This document shows positions 21,854-32,732 of a DNA stretch of 64,000 nucleotides, one piece after another. The DNA comes from Aphanomyces cochlioides (lineage: Eukaryota > Oomycota > Saprolegniomycetes > Saprolegniales > Verrucalvaceae). The DNA is taken from assembly GCA_019828595.1 (NCBI GenBank), contig JAHQRK010000012.1, positions 1,302,001 through 1,366,000 of the forward strand. Reading direction: 5' to 3'. Made by a program: the position numbers and the translations under genes. The notes beneath the pieces are model-generated. The model was not told where the DNA came from. It saw only the letters and a program-made list of their open reading frames with translations, and searched no databases. Position 1 is the stretch's first letter. Every line of letters starts with the position of its first letter.

Positions 21854-23235
21854 GCTCCTCTCCACGTCTTTCTGTCGTTCGTTTCTCCAGTGCAGTCGCA
21901 ATACCTTGTCAGTATCGTGACGATCGTATGTAACCTAATCGGCTTCGTATAATAAACTCCTCTTTCCCCATCGAACTCCATCTTGGCCTTGCGCTAGCTT
22001 TGTCGCCTCCCCATCGATCGGTTGTTGGACGCATGTCAAGCTGTTTGCGGTCAGAACGTCGCATCCATTTCAATGCTGGCATTTGTGGCGCACCATCCAC
22101 GAGATTTGACTGTCGTTATCCATTCGAACATCGTCTGGTGGTCAACGAATGTGACTTTGTAAAGGAGAGATGGGTGTGACAAACCCACCACGACCTGGTT
22201 TTGTGACGCTTTTGTCACGTTCTGTCGTCGCCAGTCGTTGCATCGACGTATTTCGAGCCTCGGAAGAGTCCTCCATGGGAAACAAAGCGTGAGATGTAGC
22301 GTGAAAGCTCGAGTGTGGAGAAGAGGAAGCGCAAACTCGAGAAGACAGCAACAGACTTTGTGGAATGTACGTGTCGGGTCTGATGCCAAACTGGCTTTGT
22401 GCACAAAGTTTGGTAAAACAGATTGTTGGATGCGATTTGTCCAAGCGCGTCTACACGTGCACATTGCGACAAGATGGCATTCAAGCCGTATTAGGTGCTC
22501 ACCTTGAGCTGGTCGTATCGACACCAAAGAGCGTGGAAATGTAGTCGTGGAAATGTAGCTGTCTAGATGGCCATTTCTCCAGCGCAAGTGGGTAAGAAAT
22601 CTTCAGAGGTTGTCGACGTCCCCAAGCATCGACTTGAAGGAGGAACAGGGAGCAATGGCGACTAGGGCGCACGACAGTGACGGAATCAACAATGGGAAGG
22701 AGATCTGCCCTCGAACTCAAGGAAGGACAGAGATGCACCCATGGTTGCCCACATTTTGAGACTGTTGTGAAATCAATTGTGTACCTCAGGGCCACGAACA
22801 GTCGAGAGTGGCGTAAGTAGATGTTCAACCCATGAAACGAGTCTTGAGCAAGGGGTGGACAATTCTTTGCCACTACGACTCATCTGCGTGGCAGATAGAT
22901 GAGCAATCCTATTGTTCTCTCTGTCTTGGGTTCGCTCCTTCCACTGGAGGCTCTCGAAAGAACCATTGAGGGCTAACGTCATGTGGCGCATAGACGAGCG
23001 CAAGGGGCGGCAGAACAAGCAGTGCAGAGGAGGAGGGCAATTCCAAGTTTAAAGTCTCGTTGGCTCCGAAAAAGGCAAGCTCCATTGAGCTTTTGATGCT
23101 GTGTTGTCGACCTTCGACGTGCGGTGAACTTGGTGCCATCTCAATGCCCCAACATCCTGGCAGAACCAAGCAACAGAGCTGAAGCTTGTGATCTAGAGGC
23201 GCTCATGTTCATCAAAACTAATCGCGGCCGTCATG
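21854..23235. other. Non-coding spacer
   Basis: About 1.4 kb with nothing I can support. Confidence 0.5.
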
Positions 23236-24275
23236 AAGAATTCATTCGAGAAGAATCGTTGCACGTCCATAGCCGACATGATCAATTGGCCAGGCAGTGT
23301 CATGCACGTTGCCACAGTTGCGAGGGTTAGAAAGCATCTCATTGCGGTACTCTCCGTGTTGTATTCCATGGCGCTTGGTCCGCTGAAGCAGTCGCATAGT
23401 GATAGATCGGACACCCTTCAAAATAGCGATTACACCAGACACACGGGGTTCGGTCGCCATGGAATTTCCAGCATTTTCGATGGACGTTGAAACAACAGAC
23501 ATCATGTCAGGTTTGACGTAAACTAGTTCATTTTTGAGGGTCGTTCGACGAAAAGTAGGCGAGCAGGTTGGGCTTGATGTCACATGAGCCAACAGCTTCA
23601 TCACAAATCACTGAGCTATAACCACAAGGACTACCGACAGCGCCGCAATGGGCTAGAGTTGCCGTTGGCGAAAACTGGAATAATACCACCAGCCTTTCAC
23701 AAAACTACGGCATCTTCCATCCATACACCGTCTGAAGGCCAACTAACGTAGATAGCGTGAGGAGCTTTCGAGCATTCAGGATCCATGCCGTCGGACCTCG
23801 ACAGACTATTACTGTCACCGAGTCCGAACAATTGTCCCCGCGAGAAAACCCCTAACGCTAATGCCGTGGCTGCCGACCATCGTACGAATGGTGTGCGAAC
23901 CGTGACGTTCAGGAGTCATAAGATGTATCAAAGGATAGGTAAGGATCGAATCAGCCCCAATTCGAGCGCCGACTTGTCCTTGGGATCGTCATGGGTATTG
24001 GAAGCATCAGTGGCAATCGAGCCCCAGTTCAAATGTAATTCTTCGCGATGTTTGGTACACCAAGAGGATCGGAGGCGAGTTGATCGCATTCGGCATTTTG
24101 TCGTCGTCCTGTGACTTTCAGTCGAGATGCCTAACTTTGCTGAACGCAGCAGATTATCCACAGTCGCCTTGGGTGCATTGGGAAAAGTAAATCTACCAGC
24201 AAACCACCGGTGGTCTAATTGCTCACATTGACAATTCCAGCCAAAGTCGTGGGTATAAATTTCGACCATGAGCAA
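23236..24275 (-). pseudogene. Decayed subtilisin-like (S8) protease gene
   Basis: Scattered minus-strand blocks align in order with the intact gene just upstream on that strand (24771-26228). Near 24200 WFAGRFTFPNAPKATVDNL corresponds to WIAGAFAFPNATKATVDKL. Near 24030 GSIATDASNTH corresponds to GSIDTGATNTH, so the catalytic Asp is lost. Near 23510 VYVKPDMMS is recognisable. GNSMATEPRVSGVIAILK at about 23450 still holds the serine loop but with His changed to Arg. CGNVHDTAWPIDHVGYGR marks the C-terminus. Frames shift repeatedly and stops intervene, and no signal peptide remains. It is an old tandem duplicate. Confidence 0.85.
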
Positions 24276-24770
24276 CTACTGGATGTGAAAGGCTATCCAT
24301 CGCGACTGCGCTAAGACCTCCACCTCAAAGGGCGTGAGATGCAATGGACAGTTTGGGTTTCCAATTGAGCAGCATGATGGGTCCAATGGTTGAGAAGTTA
24401 CAAGTGAGTTTATCTCGCGCGTGGTGTACATCTTATGGTTGTCCTAGTTCCCCCTATAGAACTTCGAGTGCTGCAGAAGGTGTATGGCGAAAATATATCA
24501 GCACACAATTCGTATATCTGGACAGAACTTATGTCTTGCGCTGGTTTGCACCGGAGACAACATCGCGAATCAACTCTGGGAGAGAATACGACTACCCTTG
24601 CAACTTTTTATCCCTCGTGTTGCCCATCAATAGCTTTCGCAGTGCGACTTTGACCTGTGAAACCAGCCGACGAGTACTATGACAAGTAGAAAGTTGTGTC
24701 GATTACCGTTCTCAACGATCTACATCATGACAAGCTATCGACACACATATGAATCTCATAGAGACAATTT

Positions 24771-26228
24771 CTAGCACGACGAACGGCGCGTATCGTGGAG
24801 CGTACCATCACGAAGAATCGTGCCAACGTTCACACGACCATAGCCGAAACGGTTGTTGGGCCAAGCTGTGTCTTTGACGCCACCGCAGTTGGGTCCCCCG
24901 GGAGCAGACTCATTGCGGTATTGACCGATTTTATCCCAAGTGGTGGGCTCAGTCGTGTTCAATGGAGCTTGATCCGTCGTGGATGTCAAGTAGTGGTAGA
25001 TCTGGTCGTAGGTCAACTTGGGGTCGACACTCTTGAGGAGGGCGACAACACCAGATACATGAGGCGTCGCCATCGAAGTACCAGCTTCCTCAATGTAGGT
25101 ATTATTTCCAGAAGCGTCGACAGAACGAGTCCAGAAACCAGGAGCGGAGACGTCAGGCTTGATGTAAGCTGGTCCGTTTAGTGTTTCAGGACCCTTGGAC
25201 GAGAAGTAGGCAAGAAGGTTGGGCTCATTGTCGAAGGAACCAACAGCCCCAACACCAATCACAGAGTTATAGCCACCAGGTTCACCAACAGTGGCGCATG
25301 CTGGACCAGCGTTGCTGTTGGCGAAAACAGGAATAATACCAGCAGCCTTCCACACAGCGACGGCATCTTCGAACCACGGGTCGTAGCCGTCGTCGCCACC
25401 CCAACTATTGTTGACGACATGGGGGGCCTTGGAGCAGTCAGGGTCAGTTCCATCAGGTTTCGTCGGACATAGCATAAACTGAGCACATGCGAGCAAGGCG
25501 TCAGTAAAGCCGAAACCATAGTACAATCCCAAACAAGCAATCCACTTGGCGCCAGGAGCGACACCGATCCCGTGGCTGCCCACCATCGTACCAATGGTGT
25601 GCGAACCATGGCCGTCAGTTTCGTAAGGCTCTTCGTACAACAAGTAGGGATCGAACCAGCCCTTATCTGAACGCCAGTTGTCCTTGATCGCTTCATGAGT
25701 ATTGGTCGCGCCAGTATCAATGGAGCCTACAACGGCGCCAGTTCCGTTGTAGTACTTCCAGATTTCGGGCGCGCCAATGGTTTCGATACCCCACTCGTTC
25801 TTGGCGGTTGCTTCACGAGCTGAAGGTGTTTTCTTGAGGACTTTGGGTGTTTTGTAATCCTTGGCATTCAAGTCGAGGTAAATCACAGAATTGGAGGCTG
25901 CCAACTTGTCCACCGTAGCCTTGGTAGCATTAGGGAAGGCGAACGCACCGGCGATCCACAGTGGCTTCACGTCCTTCACGTCGACGATAGCAGCCAACGT
26001 CTTCAAGTTTTCGTCCGACGTCTTCTTCAGAGTGTCGTAGAGGTATTGATGAGGGTTGGCAGCACCGGCAGCTTCCTTTTGCAAAGCCGGAATGTCCAAC
26101 TTGAATTTCGTGAGCACGGTCTCGGTCGAGACCGATTCAGTCTTCTTTTCAAGATAACGAGCAAGACGGAGAGAGATTTTGTCGGCAGCCACGGCTGCAG
26201 CAAGGGCTAAGACGAGAGCAGTCTTCAT
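24771..26228 (-). CDS. Secreted subtilisin-like serine protease, intact (485 aa)
   Basis: Family S8 endopeptidase, single exon. Residues 1-16 form a signal peptide (MKTALVLALAAAVAA). An inhibitor-type prodomain covers about 20-130. The catalytic domain carries Asp171 (GSIDTGA), His207 (DGHGSHTIGTM) and Ser385 (GTSMATPHVSGV), with the oxyanion Asn at about 306 (SNAGP). Paired cysteines (254/265, 311, near 440) suggest disulphides typical of secreted enzymes. The C-terminus GTILRDGTLHDTRRSSC is shared by all copies here. Such proteases in water moulds degrade host or environmental protein; that role is family knowledge. The start region has a conserved Inr/FPR-like motif (26251-26268). Confidence 0.93.
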   Translation of the reverse strand: MKTALVLALAAAVAADKISLRLARYLEKKTESVSTETVLTKFKLDIPALQKEAAGAANPHQYLYDTLKKTSDENLKTLAAIVDVKDVKPLWIAGAFAFPNATKATVDKLAASNSVIYLDLNAKDYKTPKVLKKTPSAREATAKNEWGIETIGAPEIWKYYNGTGAVVGSIDTGATNTHEAIKDNWRSDKGWFDPYLLYEEPYETDGHGSHTIGTMVGSHGIGVAPGAKWIACLGLYYGFGFTDALLACAQFMLCPTKPDGTDPDCSKAPHVVNNSWGGDDGYDPWFEDAVAVWKAAGIIPVFANSNAGPACATVGEPGGYNSVIGVGAVGSFDNEPNLLAYFSSKGPETLNGPAYIKPDVSAPGFWTRSVDASGNNTYIEEAGTSMATPHVSGVVALLKSVDPKLTYDQIYHYLTSTTDQAPLNTTEPTTWDKIGQYRNESAPGGPNCGGVKDTAWPNNRFGYGRVNVGTILRDGTLHDTRRSSC

Positions 26229-26250
26229 GGGAGCTTGGGTGGGCTTGACT

Positions 26251-26268
26251 GCGAATTCAAGAATGATC
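26251..26268 (-). promoter_or_regulatory. Inr/FPR-like core promoter of the 24771-26228 protease
   Basis: The minus strand reads GATCATTCTTGAATTCGC, 23-40 bases before the ATG. It matches the oomycete initiator plus flanking promoter region (TCAYTYY followed by an AT/T tract). The same motif stands at the same distance before two other protease copies (35218-35235 and 52077-52095). Confidence 0.65.
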
Positions 26269-29200
26269 TAGGTTGCTGCGCTTTCGCGACAACAATCTGG
26301 TCAGGTCGGTCAGACCGTGACTCACATCGGGGCTTCAAATTCTACACTTCGACGTACCAGACTGCAGCTATACACTTGTACAGGTGTGCATCCACAGTCC
26401 CCGACATTCGTACAGCGTTCCTTCTGCACAGGTCCCGCAAGGACGTCATAGTTTACCGGCCATGTTTGACAAATCTTGTGCTGCAGAAATGACTGCGGGA
26501 AAGTTTAGCATGGTATGGAATGTGAGTGAAATCGAATCATGATGCTGCATGGGTGGGAAGGGCGGCTGGTGCAATGGATTGCATGCACAATCCAACTTCA
26601 CCCGACGACAAAAGAAAGTGCACAAAGCAGCATTGTGCCGCTCTCGATCCTCTCTTTGCATGCATCAACAAACTTGCAATGTTAACCTCAGCCAAGAATG
26701 TGTGAATTTCAACATTGAGAGCAGACTTGTTCAAGTTGCGAGACTTCACCATAAACTTTGTCATTTTTCGAGGAATTCTTCAAGATGTACTGTAGTCGTC
26801 CGCATGGCTATGTTGGAACTCGCAGAAATTATCTAAGCCACACTTCATGTTCTCGACAGCAAATCCTCGTCAATATAGCGCCCTTGCTCGTGAGAGAAGT
26901 CACTTACCTCAGAATGCCCTCTCCGAGAATTTCTCGACTGTGTTGACACCAAAAGTGTCCCACGACGCACATTTGCATACTGTACTGCAATCACATTTTG
27001 GTCATGACTCTAAATCTTATGTTTTAGTATAGATAATATTTCTATAAATATTAGTTATAAGAGTATTGTTATTTTGAATAGTAGTTCAAATAAATTTACT
27101 TCATATTGTATTCCCTATGATAGGACATATTTTTGTTAAATATTAAATTATAAAGGATATGAACTTTCCTCTGCTTCGACTTTGGATTAGAAGTTCCAAT
27201 TCTGGTCCAACCCAGATGGGATTCCAGGAAGAATATCAGACTAGTGGCAAGCACACGGCAGCCGAGCCTTCACGAAATATGCACGCCGGAGTAGGTACAG
27301 AATACGTACTAGTATACGACAGTATTCGAGACGTCTCGATGTCAAGTGATATCTTTGTCGAGCCATGTAAATTTGACTCGAAATGAATCTGAATTGATTC
27401 AAGATTGATGCCGCAATTCATTGCAGAGGAAGGAAACCAGCTGAAAAGGGCATAAGACTTGGATGGAATGATATAAGCAGTTGTACAGCCAACGCGTTCG
27501 ACGATGGGTTCTTTTGTGGTCATTGGAATGAACTTTCCAATCGGGATCGGTTTTGCCTCAATGTCACACAAAGACTTTGTCCAGTGGGTGAAGTTTGCTT
27601 CGACAGTCAAGGTTCTTCAAACTTTGTCAAACGCCCTGGCTCACAAGTGTGGCGATTGTACACAGGGATGGGATCTGGTCGAGAAATATGTCCCCGTCCT
27701 GCGGTGTCACTTTTGAAGATCACTTTCTTCTTGCTTCGAAAGAAATACAACAAAGATTAAAGCAAACCTTTCATCACCTCGTTGATAGCAAGAAGCACCC
27801 CACTGATTTATCTCAAAGAGGTTTTATTGTGCGTTCTACTTGAAATTTCCCCGATCGATTCATTGAATCGTTCAAAGGAAATCAACCGAGCAATCGCCAG
27901 ACCTCTATAACATAATTTGTTTTGGAAGTTTTCCAAAATTAGAGAGCATGGAAGACGAGAGCAAGAAAGAAAGCATTGACAACCTCGTTGTGGCGATGCA
28001 CCGACAGCAGAAAGAGCAGATCAGCTGCTCACCATCAACCAGACGTGCTCGAACTCCCGTCAGACACTTGGCCTCACAGCAATACAGTTCTCGTCCTGGT
28101 TTACCGACAAGACATAACTTCACTTACACCTTCCAAATAGGTTCTCCAGCAGTGATAACCCCCCGCCAGTCCATGAACCAACCACTATGAGCCCGAAGAG
28201 CTTTTGGCCGTGCTGTCCAAGCATGATAAACTCTCAAATTCGATAATTAAATTGTTCATTCCAAATATTCATTTTTAAGATGTATGTAATTTGATGGAGA
28301 CCATACTGACTGTGTTTTCTTTTGACCAATGAGAATGCAGCGTCGATTCTTCGAACGGTTTGGATATCTCTCCCCGGCCGGAATTGACAATAACACTGTG
28401 AATTACAATGTAACAACAAATGACTTGTTGTCAGAAAACGTAGATCGGTGGATTTACACAAGATTATCGTCCAATTAGAGTGCAATAAGTTGGACGACGT
28501 GTTGAGATTGGGCAGAAATAATTAATTTGGAAAGGCGCCAGCCCGATCACAACATGAAGTCTAGCCAAACTTTCTGCACGCAGCTTGCAGCGCAGTGCTT
28601 CTCTGGATCTGATTGATGGAACGATCCAGAGAAGTACGCATATAAGGTTAGCGGCTATTGATTCCGCTAAAGGAACAATGTATTAATTGCGAGTAGAACG
28701 GAAGCGCACACTGGCGATTCAACTCCTGTTTGGAGATGTGTGGCGTATCCCACATGTAATGTAATAAAAAAACACAAGCAGCACAAACTAAAAATATGTC
28801 CTTCCATAATCTACATGCACGACACATCTCTGGAACTGAAAGAAAATGGCCAAGCTCTGGAGTTAAAGATGGCACAACGTTCACCAGTCGATAAGTTTAA
28901 TGTTGTCCCTTCTTTAGCCTCAGAGCTCGGCCGAAGGAAGTTGCCGTGCTGGCCAAGACTAACCACATTTACCTGTTCACTATTCGAGGCTTTTGCTTGC
29001 TTCGCAGTGCAACATCGATCATAATTGGGGAGATTTTTGTGAATTCTTTGATGTTTGATTGGCTCTCCTTCCAGTAAATCTATGGATTTGCGTTTTCTCT
29101 GCGGCTCTCTCCGAAGAAAATTTATTAAATTTCATACAAATATTCATACTATTTTGAATAAAAATGTGAAATAAAAGATTAACTTATCGAAATTGCAAAT

Positions 29201-29284
29201 CATTTGATTTACTCGAGAGCATAATTTCCTCTATATGATTTACAAAATCTTGATTATGAAAAATCCACTCATTCCCCACTCATT
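26269..29284. other. AT-rich spacer with one possible decayed coding stretch
   Basis: About 3 kb without a recognisable gene. On the minus strand, 27236-27720 reads protein-like in two frames: DGDIFLDQIPSLCTIATL, then a stop, then VEANFTHWTKSLCDIEAKP and IPSKSYALFSWFPSS. This suggests an old unrecognised gene with a frameshift and stop. The rest (26.3-27.1 and 27.8-29.3 kb) is AT-rich and empty. Confidence 0.4.
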
Positions 29285-31771
29285 AGAGACTTTTAGCAAG
29301 TCTGAAAAGTGAAGAGTTTGCAAACTTTTTTCTTCGTTCGATTTTCGTGAAGTATGAAGTGTGAAATCTTCAGAAATTAGGTTTAGCAAGTCCGAAAAGT
29401 ATATTTCAAGACATATGTCAAGAAGCAATATGACAAAGAATAAAAGATTGGGTAATTGGGATGGCGTTGACACCAATCCTGGCAGATAGGGTTGACAATT
29501 GATTTGGTAGTTGAAAGCAAGAAGTCAATGTCCAGTAACAGACGTGAGGGACGTAGCAAAAGGCAAACTGAACGGGATCGAATAGTGTCGCAGGGGGTAC
29601 AGGGGGGTCTGCAGGGTCTGCAGAGGCTGCACCACCAAATAGAGAGTAGATAATCCACGGTCCCTTGACAGCTCGGCAAAACAAAGATGGACTAGTGGCT
29701 GGGAGCAGTCCTTTATGCAAGTGGATCACAGTGTACAAACGCATGCCCACTGTTGACTCAGCAGGCAGAGGTTTGTTGATCAGCCGACGAGTGTGGCAGG
29801 GGGTACAGGAGGGTCTGCAGAGGATGTACTTCTGTAGGGTGAAATGCGACAACAAGCAATAGAGGCGCACGCCCGCTCAGCAAATAATCGTTAAAGACAC
29901 AAATGGAACACCACAAGACACAAAAGCACACGAGACACAAGGGTCGCAGGGGGTGCAGGTGTCGCAGCAGGGTCCGTAGGTGCTGCCATCGCAGAAAAGG
30001 GTAAGCAGGGGTAGCAAGTATCGCAGGGGGTCCCGGAGGGCCTGCGGTAGTTGCAACAAACAAAGTCAGGCAAAGTCGCAGGCTGCAAAGGTCTGTGGGC
30101 TTCCGGAGGTGTCTTCACAGCAACGGAGGCGTAGTCAGCAAAGCAGACAACGACAGGAAAGGGTATCAAAGGCAACCAGACACAAGGACTCTAATGGCGG
30201 AGAGTTCGCAGTTGGTCACGAGGAGGTTGCAACAGTAGTTTTGTATGCACACGACGGGACAACAAGGACTGTGCTCTTGTTGGGTCTGTGCGGCGGATCT
30301 GTTTCCCAAGATCTAGCTCCGAGGACTCGGCTGGAACTGATAAAGGGCGATGCTGATGTCGGGTGCTGCTTGGTTGTTCCAATCGCAGCTACTGCTCGCT
30401 TCTTGGCTTGAGTTACTTTCTCACTGATAGTGCAGCTCCAGAACCCTCACATGTAAGGCATTCACTGCAAAAAGGGAAGTGTATTAACATCGTTTTAAGC
30501 TAGCTAGGCATGAGATCCAGATCCTTTGCGGTGCAACGACCCAGAGTTTGAACTTTAGCGGACCTGGTCTGTGATTGTTGATTTGTGATCCCGTGCAAAG
30601 TGTGCTGACCAATCGCTGGCTTGGTACAACGTAAAATTCTCTGAGTCGCAAGATGACCTTTCGGCTTTGAACCACTTGGGCTGTCGACCGCTGGTTTCCT
30701 TTGCAAGCATCCATACCATTCGCCATGTCCAATCGGTCCACCATTCATGTTTGATAGGCTTAGAATAGACGGTATAAAGTGGGCCGTTGGTAGTTTGAGT
30801 ACAGGGGGTGCAGACAGTGCAGAAGGGTATGCACCCCCTGCCATAACATTGTTCATGCGAAGGACTGGATTGTTACTGAGCTTCAACGCCGAGCAGACAA
30901 AGACCAACAAACTTCTTGTCGTAGTTCGTCGACAGTGCTGATGGCGACAGCAAGTATCTTTTGCCGTACGTGACAGGACGGTCGTGTCCTTACGGCAGCC
31001 AGGAGATCGAAGAGAATTGGGGGTGCAGCCCATGCAGATGTTCCAGAGAGTTCATAGGTCCTTGCAGATTGATGCAGGTTGCTCGAGCAATGGTTGCAAT
31101 CGTAGAAATCCACCATGGGAGCAAACCCACCAAGTGATAAGTATCTCCACCCAAGTCGTCACAACCAACACAGAGGGTACAGACCCTTCCGCATCCTCTG
31201 TGGGCCCTGCAAATAGTTCATAAAAAGTGACATCTCAAAATATTTGCTGTTTGCGTCGCCACACATATGTTCTATTGTAGTCAATCCTGCCATTGTCGGA
31301 TAACAGGCCGACACATGTGGTCTCGTCCACTGTCAGGGCGTCGAGAAGGAGGCCATGCTATTGAGACCGACAGCTCTGCAGAACCATGTGTAGAAAGACA
31401 TAGGGATAAATGTTCGCGAGGATTCCTCGCGAGAACGTTGCGTTGTTTCGAGGGTTCATTCTCATTGAGACGACAATTTCAAGTGTAAAACATCCACATC
31501 ATGGAGCAGACCCCACAGCCGACCCTGCGTGCATTAGCTTATGACTTCGTGGAAAAATACAGTAAGTGAAGAAGTATTTCATTGGTCGAGGATGTCTTTG
31601 AACCCTACATGGTACAAAGTCTGAAGTCTGGAGCGACTTCGGACTTCAGGGCCAAAAGTTTGTAAACTTCCTCACTTTTCAGGCTAGTTTTCAGACTTGG
31701 TGTCCAAAGTTCGAAATTCGAATCGAAGTTTAAGTCTGTGAAAACTAGATTTCAGACTTGCTTAAAGTCTC
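29285..31771. mobile_element. Inverted-repeat-bounded element with subterminal AAGTCTGAAAAG repeats
   Basis: The left end begins AGAGACTTTTAGCAAGTCTG (29285). The right end, read inward on the minus strand, begins AGAGACTTTAAGCAAGTCTG (31771). Further in, both ends repeat the block AAGTGARGARGTTT-RCAAACTTTT (29305-29328; 31653-31676 inverted). The unit AGCAAGTCYGAAA recurs inside each end. The interior (29.5-30.9 kb) is strand-biased, with repeated CAGGGGGT and GTCTGCAG words, and encodes no recognisable transposase. It is most likely a non-autonomous DNA transposon of unknown superfamily. Confidence 0.6.
29580..30850. repeat. G-rich degenerate repeats (CAGGGGGTRCAG words)
   Basis: The plus strand carries the word GCAGGGGGT or ACAGGGGG at about 29588, 29795, 29947, 30017 and 30800, usually followed by GTCTGCAG or GCAG. 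The C-rich complement gives only Pro-rich chance frames. The spacing is irregular, so this is not a simple tandem array. Confidence 0.55.
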
Positions 31772-32732
31772 TATTTGCATCAACTTCAGACCGACATGGT
31801 GCTCTCGATGAGCAGACAAGAAGCGCGCTTGCAAGAACTTCATACCGAAAAGAAATGAATTCAAGAACGGGATGCTGGTCTCAACCAGTTTGACTACCTT
31901 CGTCCCAGTCTTGTAAATCGAGTCTGCAATGTCACGAATGCATCCAAGTGGTCGTTTTAGGTCTGTCCGCACGATAGAGCTGGTCCACGACTTCAATTTT
32001 CGACAAATTGATCGGCACTACGACTGCAAATAAACATATTTTGCAGGTCTATACACATTTCAGTACCTGACATTTGAAATTTATGAAATCGTGAATGTAA
32101 ATCGTGATGAACACAAGAAATGCCGTGGATGAACCAGTCAGCTTTGATACCATAGAAAACACATTAGACGCCGCTGTCGTCGACCCAATGAACCTTGTAG
32201 TTGTCTGGACCATCGATATATCGATGAGGGCATTAAGGTCGAAGAGACTCAGTTCAGGTGACTCCGATTATCAGTCAATACTGATGCCAACTCAGAGGTG
32301 TCCTCACATAGGATTCAGTTTCCCTGTTTACCGAATTACTAGTTGCTTCAAGTCATCGAAGCTTCCCATCTGTGCAGTTTGCCGTCTGACGTGGAGTCTA
32401 CTTCACTTAGACTCATGGGGCGAAGGCCAGCCTGGACAAGAATCAACTGGCACTCCCCTGATGTGAAGAGACAATGCAACTTGGCTGTTGTTGACACGTT
32501 TCGGAGGGCAGTGGAAAGACGAAATTGGACTCCATGGGAAGTTTGACAGCGCACTCAAAGGGCTTCAGTGCAATAGACAACAAAATCGCACGGAATGGTG
32601 CGATTTCATTGATGGACCGAAGTGCACATTCTACTTCTATCTGTTAAGAAGACAAGTATTCATGAATAGGCAACAAAGCGTGGTTGATTATTGTTGACAT
32701 GCAAATATCTGTCATGCAGATGCACTCGACGT
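31772..32732. other. Non-coding spacer
   Basis: No supportable gene in this stretch downstream of the broken protease gene. Confidence 0.5.

Noticed and set aside
22051..22587. 178-codon minus-strand frame
   Set aside because: No ordered domain features; rival open frames cover the same bases.
29580..30850. Collagen-like or Pro-rich protein on the minus strand
   Set aside because: Pro/Ala-rich frames arise from the C-rich complement of G-rich repeats and are interrupted in every frame.
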